A stretch of DNA of 64,000 bases from Luteimonas_C sp035250245 (GCA_035250245.1 DATFFH010000019.1:45932-109931), one strand, 5' to 3'; counted from the stretch's first letter, positions 7,862 to 16,680 are shown. Notes: generated from the sequence alone by a model not told the origin. Numbers and translations: made by a program.

Positions 7862-8566
7862 ATGCAGAAGAAAATCCTGATCGTCGACGACGAGCCCGCC
7901 ATCCGCGACATGGTCGCCTTCGCCCTGCGCAAGGGCGAGTTCGACCCCATCCACGCCGGCGACGCGCGCGAAGCGCAGTCGGCGATCGCCGATCACGTGC
8001 CCGACCTGATCCTGCTCGACTGGATGCTGCCCGGCACCAGCGGACTGGAACTCGCGCGGCGCTGGCGCAAGGATCCGCTGACTCGCGAGATCCCGATCAT
8101 CATGCTGACCGCGCGCGGCGAGGAAAACGACCGCGTCGGCGGCCTGGAAGCCGGCGTCGACGATTACGTGGTGAAACCTTTTTCGGCACGCGAACTGCTG
8201 GCGCGGATCCGCGCCGTGATGCGCCGCTCGCGCGAGGACGACGAAGACGGCAGCGTCGCGATCGGCGCCCTGCGCATCGATGGCGCCGCGCATCGCGTAT
8301 TCGCCGAAAACGGCGGCGGTGCGCCTTCGCCGGTGCCGATCGGGCCCACCGAATACCGGCTGCTGCATTTCTTCATGACCCATCCCGAACGCGTCTACAC
8401 CCGTTCGCAGTTGCTCGACCATGTGTGGGGCGGCAGCGTGTACGTGGAGGAGCGCACCGTGGACGTGCACATCCGCCGCCTGCGCAAAACTCTGGAACCG
8501 CATCAGCTCGACGGCATGGTGCAAACCGTGCGCGGCGCCGGCTACCGATTCTCGGCGGCGCTGTGA
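7862..8566 (+). CDS. phoB: Phosphate-regulon response regulator PhoB
   Basis: A 234-residue OmpR/PhoB-family regulator. The receiver domain (1-120) has the acidic pocket DDE, the phosphoacceptor in LILLDWMLPG (Asp about 54), the switch Thr in MLTARG and the Lys in VVKPFSARE. The C-terminal winged helix (about 140-232) contains TEYRLLHFFMTHPERVYTR and the recognition segment ERTVDVHIRRLRKTL. It activates phosphate-starvation genes when phosphorylated by PhoR. It is the first gene of phoB-phoR-ppk-ppx, preceded by a Pho box, so autoregulation is likely. Identification as PhoB rather than another OmpR regulator rests on the sequence and on the partner genes. Confidence 0.92.
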   Translation: MQKKILIVDDEPAIRDMVAFALRKGEFDPIHAGDAREAQSAIADHVPDLILLDWMLPGTSGLELARRWRKDPLTREIPIIMLTARGEENDRVGGLEAGVDDYVVKPFSARELLARIRAVMRRSREDDEDGSVAIGALRIDGAAHRVFAENGGGAPSPVPIGPTEYRLLHFFMTHPERVYTRSQLLDHVWGGSVYVEERTVDVHIRRLRKTLEPHQLDGMVQTVRGAGYRFSAAL

Positions 8567-8631
8567 GCGCCGGCGGGATCGGCGAAGCGGCACGCGAATA
8601 ACCTTTCCCCTTTCCCTGCCACAATCCACGC

Positions 8632-9966
8632 ATGCCGCCCCGCGCCCAAAACGCCTGGTTCCGTACTCTCGGCGCCCTGATTGCCGTCCTCGGCGCGGCG
8701 ACTTTGCTGGGCCTGGCGATCGGCCACGTCTGGCCGGTGCTCACCATCGCCGCGCTGGGCATCGTCGCCTGGCATTACTGGAAACTGCGCGACGTGCTGC
8801 TGCGGCTCACCGCACGCCAGCGCCTGGCGCCGCCCAAGGGCGAAGGCATCTGGAACGAACTCGACCGCCTGCTGCATCGCGGCCAGGCCGAGATGCGCGG
8901 ACGCAAGCGGCGCTTGTTGGACATGCTGCGCGCGTATCGCGCCGCGGCCGCCGCGCTGCCCGACGCGGTGGTGGTGGTCGAACGCAACAGTCAGCGCGTG
9001 CAATGGTTCAACGAAGCGGCGACGGCGCTGCTGGGCCTGCAATACCCGCACGACATCGGTTCGCCGATCGGCCAACGCCTGCACAACCTGCCGATCTCGC
9101 GCTGGCTGGCCGCCGGCCGCAACGCCGAACCGCTGATGGACGCACCCTCGCCGGTCAACGCCGAAACGAGGATCAGCCTGCGTTTGATTCCCTATTCCGA
9201 AGAGCTGTGGCTGCTGGTTGCGCGCGACGTCAGCAAGCTGATGCGGTTGGAACAGGTCCGCCGCGACTTCGTCGCAAACGTCTCGCATGAACTGCGCACT
9301 CCGCTGACCGTCGTCCACGGCTATCTGGAGATGCTGGACCCGTCCGAGAAACCCGAATGGGCGCCGATGCTGGCCGAAATGCAGCGCCAGTCCCAGCGCA
9401 TGACCCAGTTGGTCGAGGATCTGCTGACATTGTCACGATTGGAGGCGCAGGATCGGCTTCCCGACGAGAGCGTGGCGATGGCGCCGATGATGACCACCCT
9501 CAAGCGCGAAGCCGAGGCGCTGAGCCAGCAGCGCCATCACATCGTGGTCGAGGACAACGCCCAATTGGATGTGTGGGGTTCGACCAAGGAACTGCACAGC
9601 GCGTTCTCCAACCTGGTCGCCAACGCGGTCCGCTACACCCCGGCCGGCGGCAGCATCGGCATCCGCTTCGAGCGCGACGGCGAAGGCGCCGTGCTACGGG
9701 TCAGCGATACCGGCTACGGCATCCCGGCCGCGCATTTGCCGCGCATCACCGAACGCTTCTACCGCGTCTCCACCAGCCGCACCCGCGAAAGCGGCGGCAC
9801 CGGGCTGGGGCTTTCGATCGTCAAACACGTGTTGAACCTGCACCAGGCCCGGCTCGAGATCCAGAGCGAAGTCGGCCGCGGCAGCACCTTCTCCTGCCAC
9901 TTCGGCGCCGAGCGCGTGCATGCGCGCGACCGCGTCTCCCAACCCATATTGGCTACCGGCAAATGA
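8632..9966 (+). CDS. phoR: Phosphate-regulon sensor histidine kinase PhoR
   Basis: The 444-residue kinase has two closely spaced N-terminal membrane helices (about 13-32 and 36-50) with practically no periplasmic loop, the PhoR pattern. A linker and PAS domain (about 100-200) follow. The dimerisation domain has the H-box SHELRTPLTVV with phosphorylatable His219. The ATPase domain has the N-box NLVANAVRYTP, the G1 box DTGYGIP and GGTGLGLSIVKH. PhoR phosphorylates PhoB in phosphate limitation, normally controlled by PhoU and the Pst transporter, which are not in this window. Its stop overlaps the ppk start (ATGA). Confidence 0.92.
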   Translation: MPPRAQNAWFRTLGALIAVLGAATLLGLAIGHVWPVLTIAALGIVAWHYWKLRDVLLRLTARQRLAPPKGEGIWNELDRLLHRGQAEMRGRKRRLLDMLRAYRAAAAALPDAVVVVERNSQRVQWFNEAATALLGLQYPHDIGSPIGQRLHNLPISRWLAAGRNAEPLMDAPSPVNAETRISLRLIPYSEELWLLVARDVSKLMRLEQVRRDFVANVSHELRTPLTVVHGYLEMLDPSEKPEWAPMLAEMQRQSQRMTQLVEDLLTLSRLEAQDRLPDESVAMAPMMTTLKREAEALSQQRHHIVVEDNAQLDVWGSTKELHSAFSNLVANAVRYTPAGGSIGIRFERDGEGAVLRVSDTGYGIPAAHLPRITERFYRVSTSRTRESGGTGLGLSIVKHVLNLHQARLEIQSEVGRGSTFSCHFGAERVHARDRVSQPILATGK

Positions 9967-12056
9967 ACGCACAAGTCGACCTGCAGGTCTCTTCGCCCGA
10001 TCTGGAAGCCTTGCGCGATCCCGGACTCTATTTCAACCGCGAACTGTCGCAACTCGACTTCAACTTCCGGGTCCTGGCCCAGGCCCAGGACCCGCAGGTG
10101 CCGCTGCTGGAGCGGCTGCGCTACCTGTGCATTTCCTGCACGAACCTGGACGAATTCTTCGAGATCCGCGCCGCGACCGTGCGCCACGCGCAGGATTTCG
10201 GCATGGTCTCTGCCCAGGACGGGCTGTCGCCGGCGACCGTGCTCAAGCATATCCACGACCGCGCCGCGTCGCTGGTCGATGCCCAGTACCGCTGCTGGAA
10301 CGAAGACCTGCGCCCGGCGCTGACCGAAACGGGCATCCGCGTGCTGGGCCGCAATTCCTGGAACGCCAAGCAATCGCGCTGGCTACGCGCCTATTTCCGC
10401 GACGAGATCATGCCGGTGCTGTCGCCGCTGGGCCTGGATCCCGCGCATCCGTTCCCCAAGATCCTCAACAAATCGCTGAACATCGTGGTGGTGCTGGAGG
10501 GCAAGGACGCGTTCGGGCGCGCCGGCCATCTGGCGATCGTGCGCGCGCCGCGTTCGCTGTCGCGGATCATCCAGCTGCCGCAGGAAGTCTCCGGCGGCGA
10601 AAACGACTTCGTGCTGTTGTCCTCGGTGCTGTCGGCCTTCGTCGAGGAACTGTTCCCCGGCATGGAGGTGAAAGGCGCCTACCAGTTCCGCGTCACCCGT
10701 AATTCGGAGTTGATCGTCGACGAAGACGAAGTCGAGAACCTGGCTTTGGCCTTGCGCGACGAACTGGTCGGCCGCGGCTATCTGCGCGCGATGCGGCTGG
10801 AGATCGCCGAGGATTGCCCGCCGCCGATCGTGCGCATGCTGCTGGAGAATTTCGACCTGCCCGAGAACGCGGTCTATCGCATCAACGGCCCGGTCAACCT
10901 GAATCGCGTGATCCAGATTTACGACCTGGTGCAACGCCCGGATTTGAAATTCGTGCCGTTCCAGCCGCGCGTGCCCTCCGGCACGGAATCGCTGTTCGAG
11001 CGCATCTCCGGCGGCGACATGATGCTGCACCATCCGTACGATTCGTTCGTGCCCGTGCTGGAATTGGTGAAGCAGGCCGCCAGCGATCCGGGCGTGCTGG
11101 CGATCAAGCAAACGCTGTACCGCACCGGCCGCGAATCGCAGATCGTCGAGCACTTGGTCCAGGCCGCGCGCAACGGCAAGGACGTGACGGTGGTGGTCGA
11201 GTTGCGCGCGCGTTTCGACGAAGAAGCCAACCTGGCCTTCGCCGATCGCTTGCAGGAAGCCGGCGTGCAGGTCGTGTACGGCGTGGTCGGCTACAAGACC
11301 CACGCCAAGATGCTGCTGATCGTGCGCCGCGAAGGCCGCAAGCTGCGCCGCTACGTGCACATGGGCACCGGCAACTACCACAGCGGCACGGCGCGCGCCT
11401 ATACCGATGTCAGCCTGATCACGGCCGACCCCGAAATCGGCAGCGACGTGCACCAGATCTTCCAGCAGATCTCCGGCTTGGCGCCGGCGATCGAACTCAA
11501 GCGCCTGCTGCAATCGCCTTTCACCCTGCATGCCGGCGTGCTGGAACGGATCGAACGCGAAGCGCGGCACGCGCGCGCGGGCCGTCCGGGCCGGATCATC
11601 GCCAAGATGAACGCTCTCAACGAACCGCAGGTGGTGCGCGCCCTGTATGCCGCCTCGCAGGCAGGCGTGCAAATCGACCTGATCGTGCGCGGCGCCTGCA
11701 CGCTGCGGCCGGGCGTGCCGGGCGTATCGGAGAACATCCGCGTGCGCTCGATCGTCGGCCGTTTCCTGGAGCACAGCCGCGTGTACTGGTTCGGCAACGA
11801 CGGTGATCCGGACTTGTTCTGCACCAGCGCCGACTGGCTGGAGCGCAATCTGCTGCGCCGGGTCGAAACCGCGTTCCCGATTCTGGACCCAGAGCTCGCC
11901 GCGCGCGTGCGCGACGAGGCGCTGGACAATTATCTGGCCGATAACCTCAACGCTTGGGAATTGCAAGCCGACGGCGGCTACCGCAAGCTCGCGCCGCAGG
12001 ATGGCGCCGCACCGCATTCCGCACAGACCGCACTGTTGGCTAAAATCTGCGGATGA
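9963..12056 (+). CDS. ppk: Polyphosphate kinase 1
   Basis: A 697-residue PPK1 that makes inorganic polyphosphate from ATP. The start at 9963 overlaps the phoR stop; it opens with the family N-terminus YFNRELSQLDFNFRVL. The conserved core contains RFDEEANL, the autophosphorylated His in YVHMGTGNYHSGTARAYTD (His466) and the second conserved His in FLEHSRVYWF. Length agrees with the family (about 690). Translational coupling to phoR upstream and to ppx downstream through ATGA overlaps places polyphosphate synthesis and breakdown under one phosphate-responsive transcript. Confidence 0.95.
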   Translation: MNAQVDLQVSSPDLEALRDPGLYFNRELSQLDFNFRVLAQAQDPQVPLLERLRYLCISCTNLDEFFEIRAATVRHAQDFGMVSAQDGLSPATVLKHIHDRAASLVDAQYRCWNEDLRPALTETGIRVLGRNSWNAKQSRWLRAYFRDEIMPVLSPLGLDPAHPFPKILNKSLNIVVVLEGKDAFGRAGHLAIVRAPRSLSRIIQLPQEVSGGENDFVLLSSVLSAFVEELFPGMEVKGAYQFRVTRNSELIVDEDEVENLALALRDELVGRGYLRAMRLEIAEDCPPPIVRMLLENFDLPENAVYRINGPVNLNRVIQIYDLVQRPDLKFVPFQPRVPSGTESLFERISGGDMMLHHPYDSFVPVLELVKQAASDPGVLAIKQTLYRTGRESQIVEHLVQAARNGKDVTVVVELRARFDEEANLAFADRLQEAGVQVVYGVVGYKTHAKMLLIVRREGRKLRRYVHMGTGNYHSGTARAYTDVSLITADPEIGSDVHQIFQQISGLAPAIELKRLLQSPFTLHAGVLERIEREARHARAGRPGRIIAKMNALNEPQVVRALYAASQAGVQIDLIVRGACTLRPGVPGVSENIRVRSIVGRFLEHSRVYWFGNDGDPDLFCTSADWLERNLLRRVETAFPILDPELAARVRDEALDNYLADNLNAWELQADGGYRKLAPQDGAAPHSAQTALLAKICG

Positions 12057-13585
12057 GCCCAAGCCCTGCCATCGCCGCCCCGCCTCCGCTGCAGGACGGG
12101 GACATGCTGGCGGCGATCGACATGGGCTCCAACAGCTTCCATATGGTGGTCGCGCGCTACACGCTCGGCCAGCTGCGCATCGTCGACCGCCTGCGCGAGA
12201 CCGTGCGCCTGGCCGAAGGCCTGGAAGGCAAAGGCGGCTTGAACGCCGAAGTGAAGCAGCGCGCGCTCGACTGTCTGGCGCGCTTCGGCCAGCGGATCCG
12301 CGACATTCCGCCGCAGCGCGTGCGCGCGGTGGCCACCAATACCGTGCGCCAGTTGGCACAGCCGCAAGCGTTCCTGGTACCCGCCGAAACCGCGCTGGGC
12401 CATGCCATCGAAGTGGTGTCCGGCCGCGAAGAAGCGCGTCTGGTCTATCTGGGCGTCGCCCATGCGCAGCCACCCAAGCCGCAGCAGTTGCGTCTGGTGA
12501 TCGACATCGGCGGCGGCTCCACCGAATGCATCATCGGCAGCGGCTTCGACGCGATCGAGCGCGAAAGCTTGCAGGTGGGCTGCGTGGCCAGCACCCGCCG
12601 CTTCTTCGGCAACGGCAAGCTGTCGAAGAAACGCTGGCGCGAGGCGCTGACCGAAGTCGCGGCCGAATTCCAGCAATTCACCGTCGCCTATCGCACGCTC
12701 GGTTGGCACGAAGCTTTGGGTTCGTCGGGCACGAACAAGGCCATCGGCGACATCTGCGCGGCGATGAAGCTGACCAAGGGCGCGGTGACGGCGGAAGCCC
12801 TGCCGGTAGTGCGCGATCGGCTGTTGCAGGCCGAACGCATCCAGGACATCGACCTGCCGGGCCTATCCGACGAGCGCCGGCCGATCATCGCCGGCGGCTT
12901 GTTGATCCTGGAAGCCGCCTTCGAAGTGTTGGGCCTGCAGCGCATGGCGGTGAGCAAAGCCGCGCTGCGCGAAGGCGTGCTGTACGACATGCTCGGCCGC
13001 GGAGGCGCCGACGATCCTCGCGAAGCCTCGGTGGCGGCGCTGATGCAGCGCTACGGCATCGACCCGCAACAGGCTGCGCGAGTGAAGCAAACGGCGCTGG
13101 CCTTGTTCGAACAAGCGGCCGAAGCCTGGTCGATGGACGCAGATGACGCCTACATGCTCGGCTGGGCCGCGCGTTTGCACGAGACCGGCCTGGCGATCGC
13201 GCACAGCCAGTACCACGTGCACGGCGCCTACGTGCTGGAGAATTCGGACATCGCCGGCTTCTCGCGCCAGGAACAGCAGGTGCTGGCCTCGCTGGTTCGC
13301 ACGCACCGGCGCAACGTGTCCAAGAGCGCGTTCGATGCCCTGCCCGACCGCTTGCTGCTCAGCGCCAAGCGCAAAGCGGCGCTGCTGCGCCTGGCGGTGT
13401 CGCTGCACCGCTCGCACGAAGCCGATCCGATTCCGAAGCTGGACCTGAGCGTGAACGGCGAGCGCATGGAACTGGTGCTGTCGCGCTCCTGGGTCGACGC
13501 CCGCCCATTGCTGCGCCAGGACATGCTGGGCGAAGTCGAAGGCCTGGCCGGATTGGGCATCAGCTTCAAACCCTTCCTCGCCTGA
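12053..13585 (+). CDS. ppx: Exopolyphosphatase (Ppx/GppA family)
   Basis: The 510-residue protein has the actin-like ASKHA ATPase-fold motifs of Ppx/GppA: AAIDMGSNSFHMVVAR near residue 20, the catalytic Glu region ATNTVRQ, VSGREEARLVYLG and VIDIGGGSTECIIG. A C-terminal HD-like helical domain follows (MLGWAARLHETGLAI, then QYHVHGAY). Ppx releases phosphate from polyphosphate ends; GppA hydrolyses pppGpp. Length and coupling to ppk favour Ppx. The ATG overlaps the ppk TGA. It is the last gene of the phosphate operon, followed by a REP cluster. Confidence 0.93.
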   Translation: MSPSPAIAAPPPLQDGDMLAAIDMGSNSFHMVVARYTLGQLRIVDRLRETVRLAEGLEGKGGLNAEVKQRALDCLARFGQRIRDIPPQRVRAVATNTVRQLAQPQAFLVPAETALGHAIEVVSGREEARLVYLGVAHAQPPKPQQLRLVIDIGGGSTECIIGSGFDAIERESLQVGCVASTRRFFGNGKLSKKRWREALTEVAAEFQQFTVAYRTLGWHEALGSSGTNKAIGDICAAMKLTKGAVTAEALPVVRDRLLQAERIQDIDLPGLSDERRPIIAGGLLILEAAFEVLGLQRMAVSKAALREGVLYDMLGRGGADDPREASVAALMQRYGIDPQQAARVKQTALALFEQAAEAWSMDADDAYMLGWAARLHETGLAIAHSQYHVHGAYVLENSDIAGFSRQEQQVLASLVRTHRRNVSKSAFDALPDRLLLSAKRKAALLRLAVSLHRSHEADPIPKLDLSVNGERMELVLSRSWVDARPLLRQDMLGEVEGLAGLGISFKPFLA

Positions 13586-13599
13586 CTAAGCCTGCTTGT

Positions 13600-13744
13600 G
13601 TAGAGCGGAGCTTGCTCCGCTGCCCTTGCTTGGCTTTGTAGAGCGAGGCTTGCTCCGCTGCTTTTGTATTTCGACCGCATTCGTCGATAAGGGGCAAGCC
13701 CCCGCTCTTACAAAGCCAAAGCAGCGGAGCAAGCTCCGCTCTAC
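13600..13744. repeat. REP cluster, GTAGAGCGGAGC family (three or four units)
   Basis: Two direct units GTAGAGCGGAGC-TT-GCTCCGCTGC (at 13600 and a variant at 13638) face an inverted unit ending GCTCCGCTCTAC at 13744. A degenerate inverted unit lies near 13690-13711 (GGGGCAAGCCCCCGCTCTTAC). The cluster follows the ppx stop by 15 bases. Confidence 0.85.
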
Positions 13745-13777
13745 ACAAGCGGGTGCGCCCTAGGGTCCGCCCCAGGA

Positions 13778-13894
13778 TTGACGTCCGCCGCGGGACCCGG
13801 GAATTTAACCTCGGCGATGCGGACCTGGCAGGGCGCATCCCGCCGACACCCCGCGTCGAGGCGCATGCGTCCCCCAACGTATGCGCCTCTTTTA
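13778..13894 (+). ncRNA. Candidate small RNA with C-rich loops
   Basis: A promoter-like TTGACG (13778) is followed 17 bases later by the AT-rich GAATTTAAC, then by a GC-rich stretch with no reading frame. It can fold into GGC-ATGCG/CGCAT-GCC, a small GAC-ACCCC-GTC type hairpin, and a strong terminator hairpin whose loop is CCCCCA. Short RNAs with repeated C-rich loops, such as sX13, are known from Xanthomonadaceae and pair with G-rich ribosome sites. Similarity here is structural only; I could not compare sequences. It may instead be just a promoter and leader for the glycosyltransferase gene. Confidence 0.35.
13858..13894 (+). terminator. Intrinsic terminator hairpin
   Basis: Arms GAGGCGCATGCGT and ACGTATGCGCCTC (13 pairs with one G-T) enclose a CCCCCA loop and are followed by TTTTATT. 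It ends 113 bases before the glycosyltransferase start, so it terminates something starting after the ppx gene, supporting the small-RNA call. Confidence 0.75.
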
Positions 13895-14007
13895 TTGCCC
13901 GCTGAACGCCGCTACCGCTGTCATGCCGCGGTCACCGGCATGAAACCGCCGTTTCATCCCCCGCGCCCAGTATCCCTGGAACGTCCGGCAAGACGCCGGG
14001 GGATCGC

Positions 14008-15156
14008 ATGCGCTACGCCATCGTCACGGAGACTTACCCGCCCGAGGTCAACGGCGTCGCCTTGACCATCGGCGGTTTGGAGAACGGATTGCGCGCGCGC
14101 GGACACGAGGTGAGCGTCGTGCGTCCGCGCCAGGCCGCCGACGCCGCGCCGAAGCCGCATGAAATGCTGGTCCGCGGTGCGCCGCTGCCGCGTTATCCCG
14201 GGCTGCGCTTCGGCTTTCCCGCCACGCGCAAACTGACCGCCGCGTGGCGCAATGCCGCACCCGATGCGATCTACATCGCCACCGAAGGTCCGCTGGGCTG
14301 GTCCGCGCTGCGCGCGGCGCGGCGCCTGGGCATACCGGCGGCGACCGGCTTCCATACGCGTTTCGACGAATACATGCGCGATTACGGCGCGAAGTTCCTG
14401 CAAGGCGTCGCGCTGAACTGGATGCGGCGCTTCCACAACCGCGCCGACGCCACCCTGGTGCCCACCCTTGAGCTGGCCGGCTTCCTGCGCGGCTCTGGCT
14501 TCGACAATGTGCATCGCCTGCCGCGTGCGGTGGACACGCGCCTGTTCGACCCGGTCCGGCGCGATCCGGAATTGCGCCGTGCCTGGGGCGTGGACGACGA
14601 CGGCCTGGCGGTGATCTACGTCGGCCGCATCGCGCCCGAGAAGAATCTGGAGCTCGCGGTGCGCGGTTTCCGCGAACTGCAGAAGCGCGTGCCGCGAGCG
14701 CGCTTCGTCTGGGTCGGCGACGGCCCCTCGCGTCCGAAACTGGCGCAGGAGAATCCCGATTTCGTGTTCTGCGGCGTGCAGCGCGGGGTCGAAGTCGCCC
14801 GCCATTTCGCCAGCGGCGATCTGTTCCTGTTTCCCAGCCGCACCGAGACTTTCGGCAACGTCACCTTGGAAGCGATGGCCAGCGGCCTGCCGACCGTCGC
14901 TTTCGACTACGGCGCCGCGCGCGAATACCTGCGCGACGGCATCCATGGCGCCGCGATCCAGGACGGCGACGACGAAGGTTTCGTTTCCGCCGCCGCGCAC
15001 ATCGGCGCGGATCGCGAAATGCGCGCCACGATGGGCGCGGTCGCGCGTCAGGCGGTGGCCTCGCTGCGGCCCGAACAGGTCGCTTCCGATTTCGACGATT
15101 TGCTCATGCGCTTGGCCGACCTCAGGAGGGCTTATGCATCCGCTGCCTCGGCGTGA
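14008..15156 (+). CDS. GT4-family glycosyltransferase, probable mannosyltransferase-like
   Basis: A 382-residue GT-B-fold retaining glycosyltransferase. The N-terminal domain opens MRYAIVTETYPPEVNGVA with the glycine-rich acceptor loop; the C-terminal Glycos_transf_1 domain has IYVGRIAPEKNLEL and the nucleotide-sugar motif PSRTETFGNVTLEAMASG (the E-x7-E element). This group includes GDP-mannose-dependent alpha-mannosyltransferases and sulfolipid or glycolipid transferases; substrate is not determinable here. Its end overlaps by 23 bases the start of a PAP2-type phosphatase, so the two probably act in one glycolipid or polyprenol-lipid step at the inner membrane. Confidence 0.82.
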   Translation: MRYAIVTETYPPEVNGVALTIGGLENGLRARGHEVSVVRPRQAADAAPKPHEMLVRGAPLPRYPGLRFGFPATRKLTAAWRNAAPDAIYIATEGPLGWSALRAARRLGIPAATGFHTRFDEYMRDYGAKFLQGVALNWMRRFHNRADATLVPTLELAGFLRGSGFDNVHRLPRAVDTRLFDPVRRDPELRRAWGVDDDGLAVIYVGRIAPEKNLELAVRGFRELQKRVPRARFVWVGDGPSRPKLAQENPDFVFCGVQRGVEVARHFASGDLFLFPSRTETFGNVTLEAMASGLPTVAFDYGAAREYLRDGIHGAAIQDGDDEGFVSAAAHIGADREMRATMGAVARQAVASLRPEQVASDFDDLLMRLADLRRAYASAASA

Positions 15157-15697
15157 ACCGTTCGCTGCGCGCGGACGGCGTTTGGAATCGCATTGGTGCC
15201 TGCGCGCCAACCACTGGGCCGACCGGCAAGGCGCGCGCGCTTATTTTGCCGCGATCAGCCGGCTGGGCGATGGCGTGTTCTGGTATGTGCTGATGGCCGC
15301 GATGGTGCTGTTCGACGGCTACGAAGGCTTGAAGGCTTCGGCCCATCTTGCGTCGACCGGTGTCGTTTCGCTCGGTCTGTACAAACTGCTCAAAGGCTGG
15401 ACCAAGCGTCCCCGCCCTTGCGCTTCGGACCTGCGCATCCGTGCCTGGGTGGCGCCGCTGGACGAGTTCAGTTTCCCGTCCGGGCATACCTTGCATGCCG
15501 TCGCGTTCACGCTGGTGGCCTTGGCCCACTATCCGGTGCTGGCCTGGGTGCTGATTCCGTTCACCGCCAGCGTCGCGGTGTCGCGCATCGTGCTGGGCCT
15601 GCATTATCCGAGCGACGTGCTGGCCGCGACCGGCATCGGCACCACGTTGGCGGGCCTGTCGTTGTGGCTGGTGCCCGGCGTGTCCCTCTTCGCCTGA
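15134..15697 (+). CDS. PAP2-superfamily membrane phosphatase
   Basis: This 187-residue protein has the three PAP2 motifs: K-x-x-x-x-x-RP (KGWTKRPRP), PSGH (FSFPSGHTLHA) and SR-x5-H-x3-D (SRIVLGLHYPSD). Four to five membrane helices surround them. Family members dephosphorylate lipid phosphates such as phosphatidate, lipid A or undecaprenyl diphosphate on the periplasmic side. AGGAGG lies four bases before the ATG, inside the glycosyltransferase reading frame, so translation is coupled. The pairing suggests recycling or processing of a polyprenyl or glycolipid phosphate. Confidence 0.88.
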   Translation: MHPLPRREPFAARGRRLESHWCLRANHWADRQGARAYFAAISRLGDGVFWYVLMAAMVLFDGYEGLKASAHLASTGVVSLGLYKLLKGWTKRPRPCASDLRIRAWVAPLDEFSFPSGHTLHAVAFTLVALAHYPVLAWVLIPFTASVAVSRIVLGLHYPSDVLAATGIGTTLAGLSLWLVPGVSLFA

Positions 15698-15731
15698 TCC
15701 GCTCTTTTCGCCGACCTGTTTTTTTGTTTTT

Positions 15732-15802
15732 GTAGAGTCGAGCCTTGCTCGACTGCTTTTGTCGCAGCGGGTCGAAGAGCAGTCGAGCAGGCTCGACTCT
15801 AC
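15732..15802. repeat. REPIN-like inverted pair, GTAGAGTCGAGC family
   Basis: Units GTAGAGTCGAGCC-TT-GCTCGACTGC and the inverted AGTCGAGCAGGCTCGACTCTAC are separated by about 20 bases. It lies between convergent PAP2 and nitrilase genes, and the right-hand GTAG (minus strand) provides the nitrilase stop codon. Confidence 0.9.
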
Positions 15803-16680
15803 AAAAGCTCGACTTTTGCGGTGGCGAGGCCGGGCTTCAGCTGCCCGGGCCAATCGCGATCGTTCGCGACTTGCGCCCGCTCGCGGCTGGCCTCCAAAGC
15901 CTCGAAATCCAGATCGGCGAAAGCCCAGACCTGGTCGCCCTGCGTTTGCGCAACGATGCCGTCGGACGGGAACCCGACATCCATCGGCGCATACACCGTC
16001 GCTTCGCCGACGTTGAAATCCAGCGCCGGACTCCACGGCGCTTCGCCCGCGGTCACCGACTGCGCCACATAGCAGCGGTTTTCCAAAGCCCGCGCCAGGC
16101 AGCCGACCCGCACCCGCGTCGCACCCGCCGCGGCTTCGGTGCAGCTGGGCACGATCAGCAGCTTCGCCCCGGCTTCGCATTGCGCGCGCACCGGCAACGG
16201 GAATTCGATGTCGTAGCAGACCGCGATCGCGCCACGCACGCCGCCGATGTCGAACGCCTTCAACGCATCGCCACCGTGGATGGTGTTCGCTTTCTTTTCG
16301 AAGCCGGTCATCTGCAGCTTGTCCTGCCAGACGCGGCCGCCGTCGGGCGCGAACAGATACGAGCGGTTGCGATAACCGCCGTTGCCATCGGCCAGTAGAA
16401 AGGTGCCGGCGACGATCCGCATTCCGGTATCGCGGGCCAGGCCACTGAACAGCGCCAGCCAATCGTCGTGGTAACGCTGGATCCCAGCCAGCGAGCCCTG
16501 CAGATCGCTGCGCACCGGTTCCTCGAAGGTGGCGCCGAGCTCCAACGAGAGATATTCAGGCAGTACGGCCCATTGCGCGTCCTGCGCGGCCGCATGCTCA
16601 AGCAGGCGACGCTGTTTTTCGGCGAATTCGGCGAAGTCGCGCGGCGCTTCGACGGGATACTTGGCGACCGCGATCTTCAT
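15799..16680 (-). CDS. Carbon-nitrogen hydrolase (nitrilase superfamily)
   Basis: A 293-residue protein with the Glu-Lys-Cys triad of the nitrilase superfamily: Glu in VLPEYLSLE, Lys in WQDKLQMTGFEK and Cys in IAVCYDIEFP. The fold and length match amidase/carbamoylase branches rather than true nitrilases. Relatives paired or fused with a GNAT domain are common in bacteria, and here the next gene upstream is a GNAT acetyltransferase whose TGA overlaps this ATG. The two probably work in sequence on one amide-containing metabolite. The stop TAG is the head of a REP element. Confidence 0.85.
   Translation of the reverse strand: MKIAVAKYPVEAPRDFAEFAEKQRRLLEHAAAQDAQWAVLPEYLSLELGATFEEPVRSDLQGSLAGIQRYHDDWLALFSGLARDTGMRIVAGTFLLADGNGGYRNRSYLFAPDGGRVWQDKLQMTGFEKKANTIHGGDALKAFDIGGVRGAIAVCYDIEFPLPVRAQCEAGAKLLIVPSCTEAAAGATRVRVGCLARALENRCYVAQSVTAGEAPWSPALDFNVGEATVYAPMDVGFPSDGIVAQTQGDQVWAFADLDFEALEASRERAQVANDRDWPGQLKPGLATAKVELL

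Noticed and set aside
10383..12473. A 696-codon open frame on the minus strand across ppk and ppx
   Set aside because: His/Gln/Arg-rich composition with no domain; it is antisense to two well-supported genes.
13600..13744. Possible CRISPR array because of repeated short units
   Set aside because: Units are palindromic, partly inverted, few and irregularly spaced, with no cas genes; they match the GTAG REP families elsewhere in the window.
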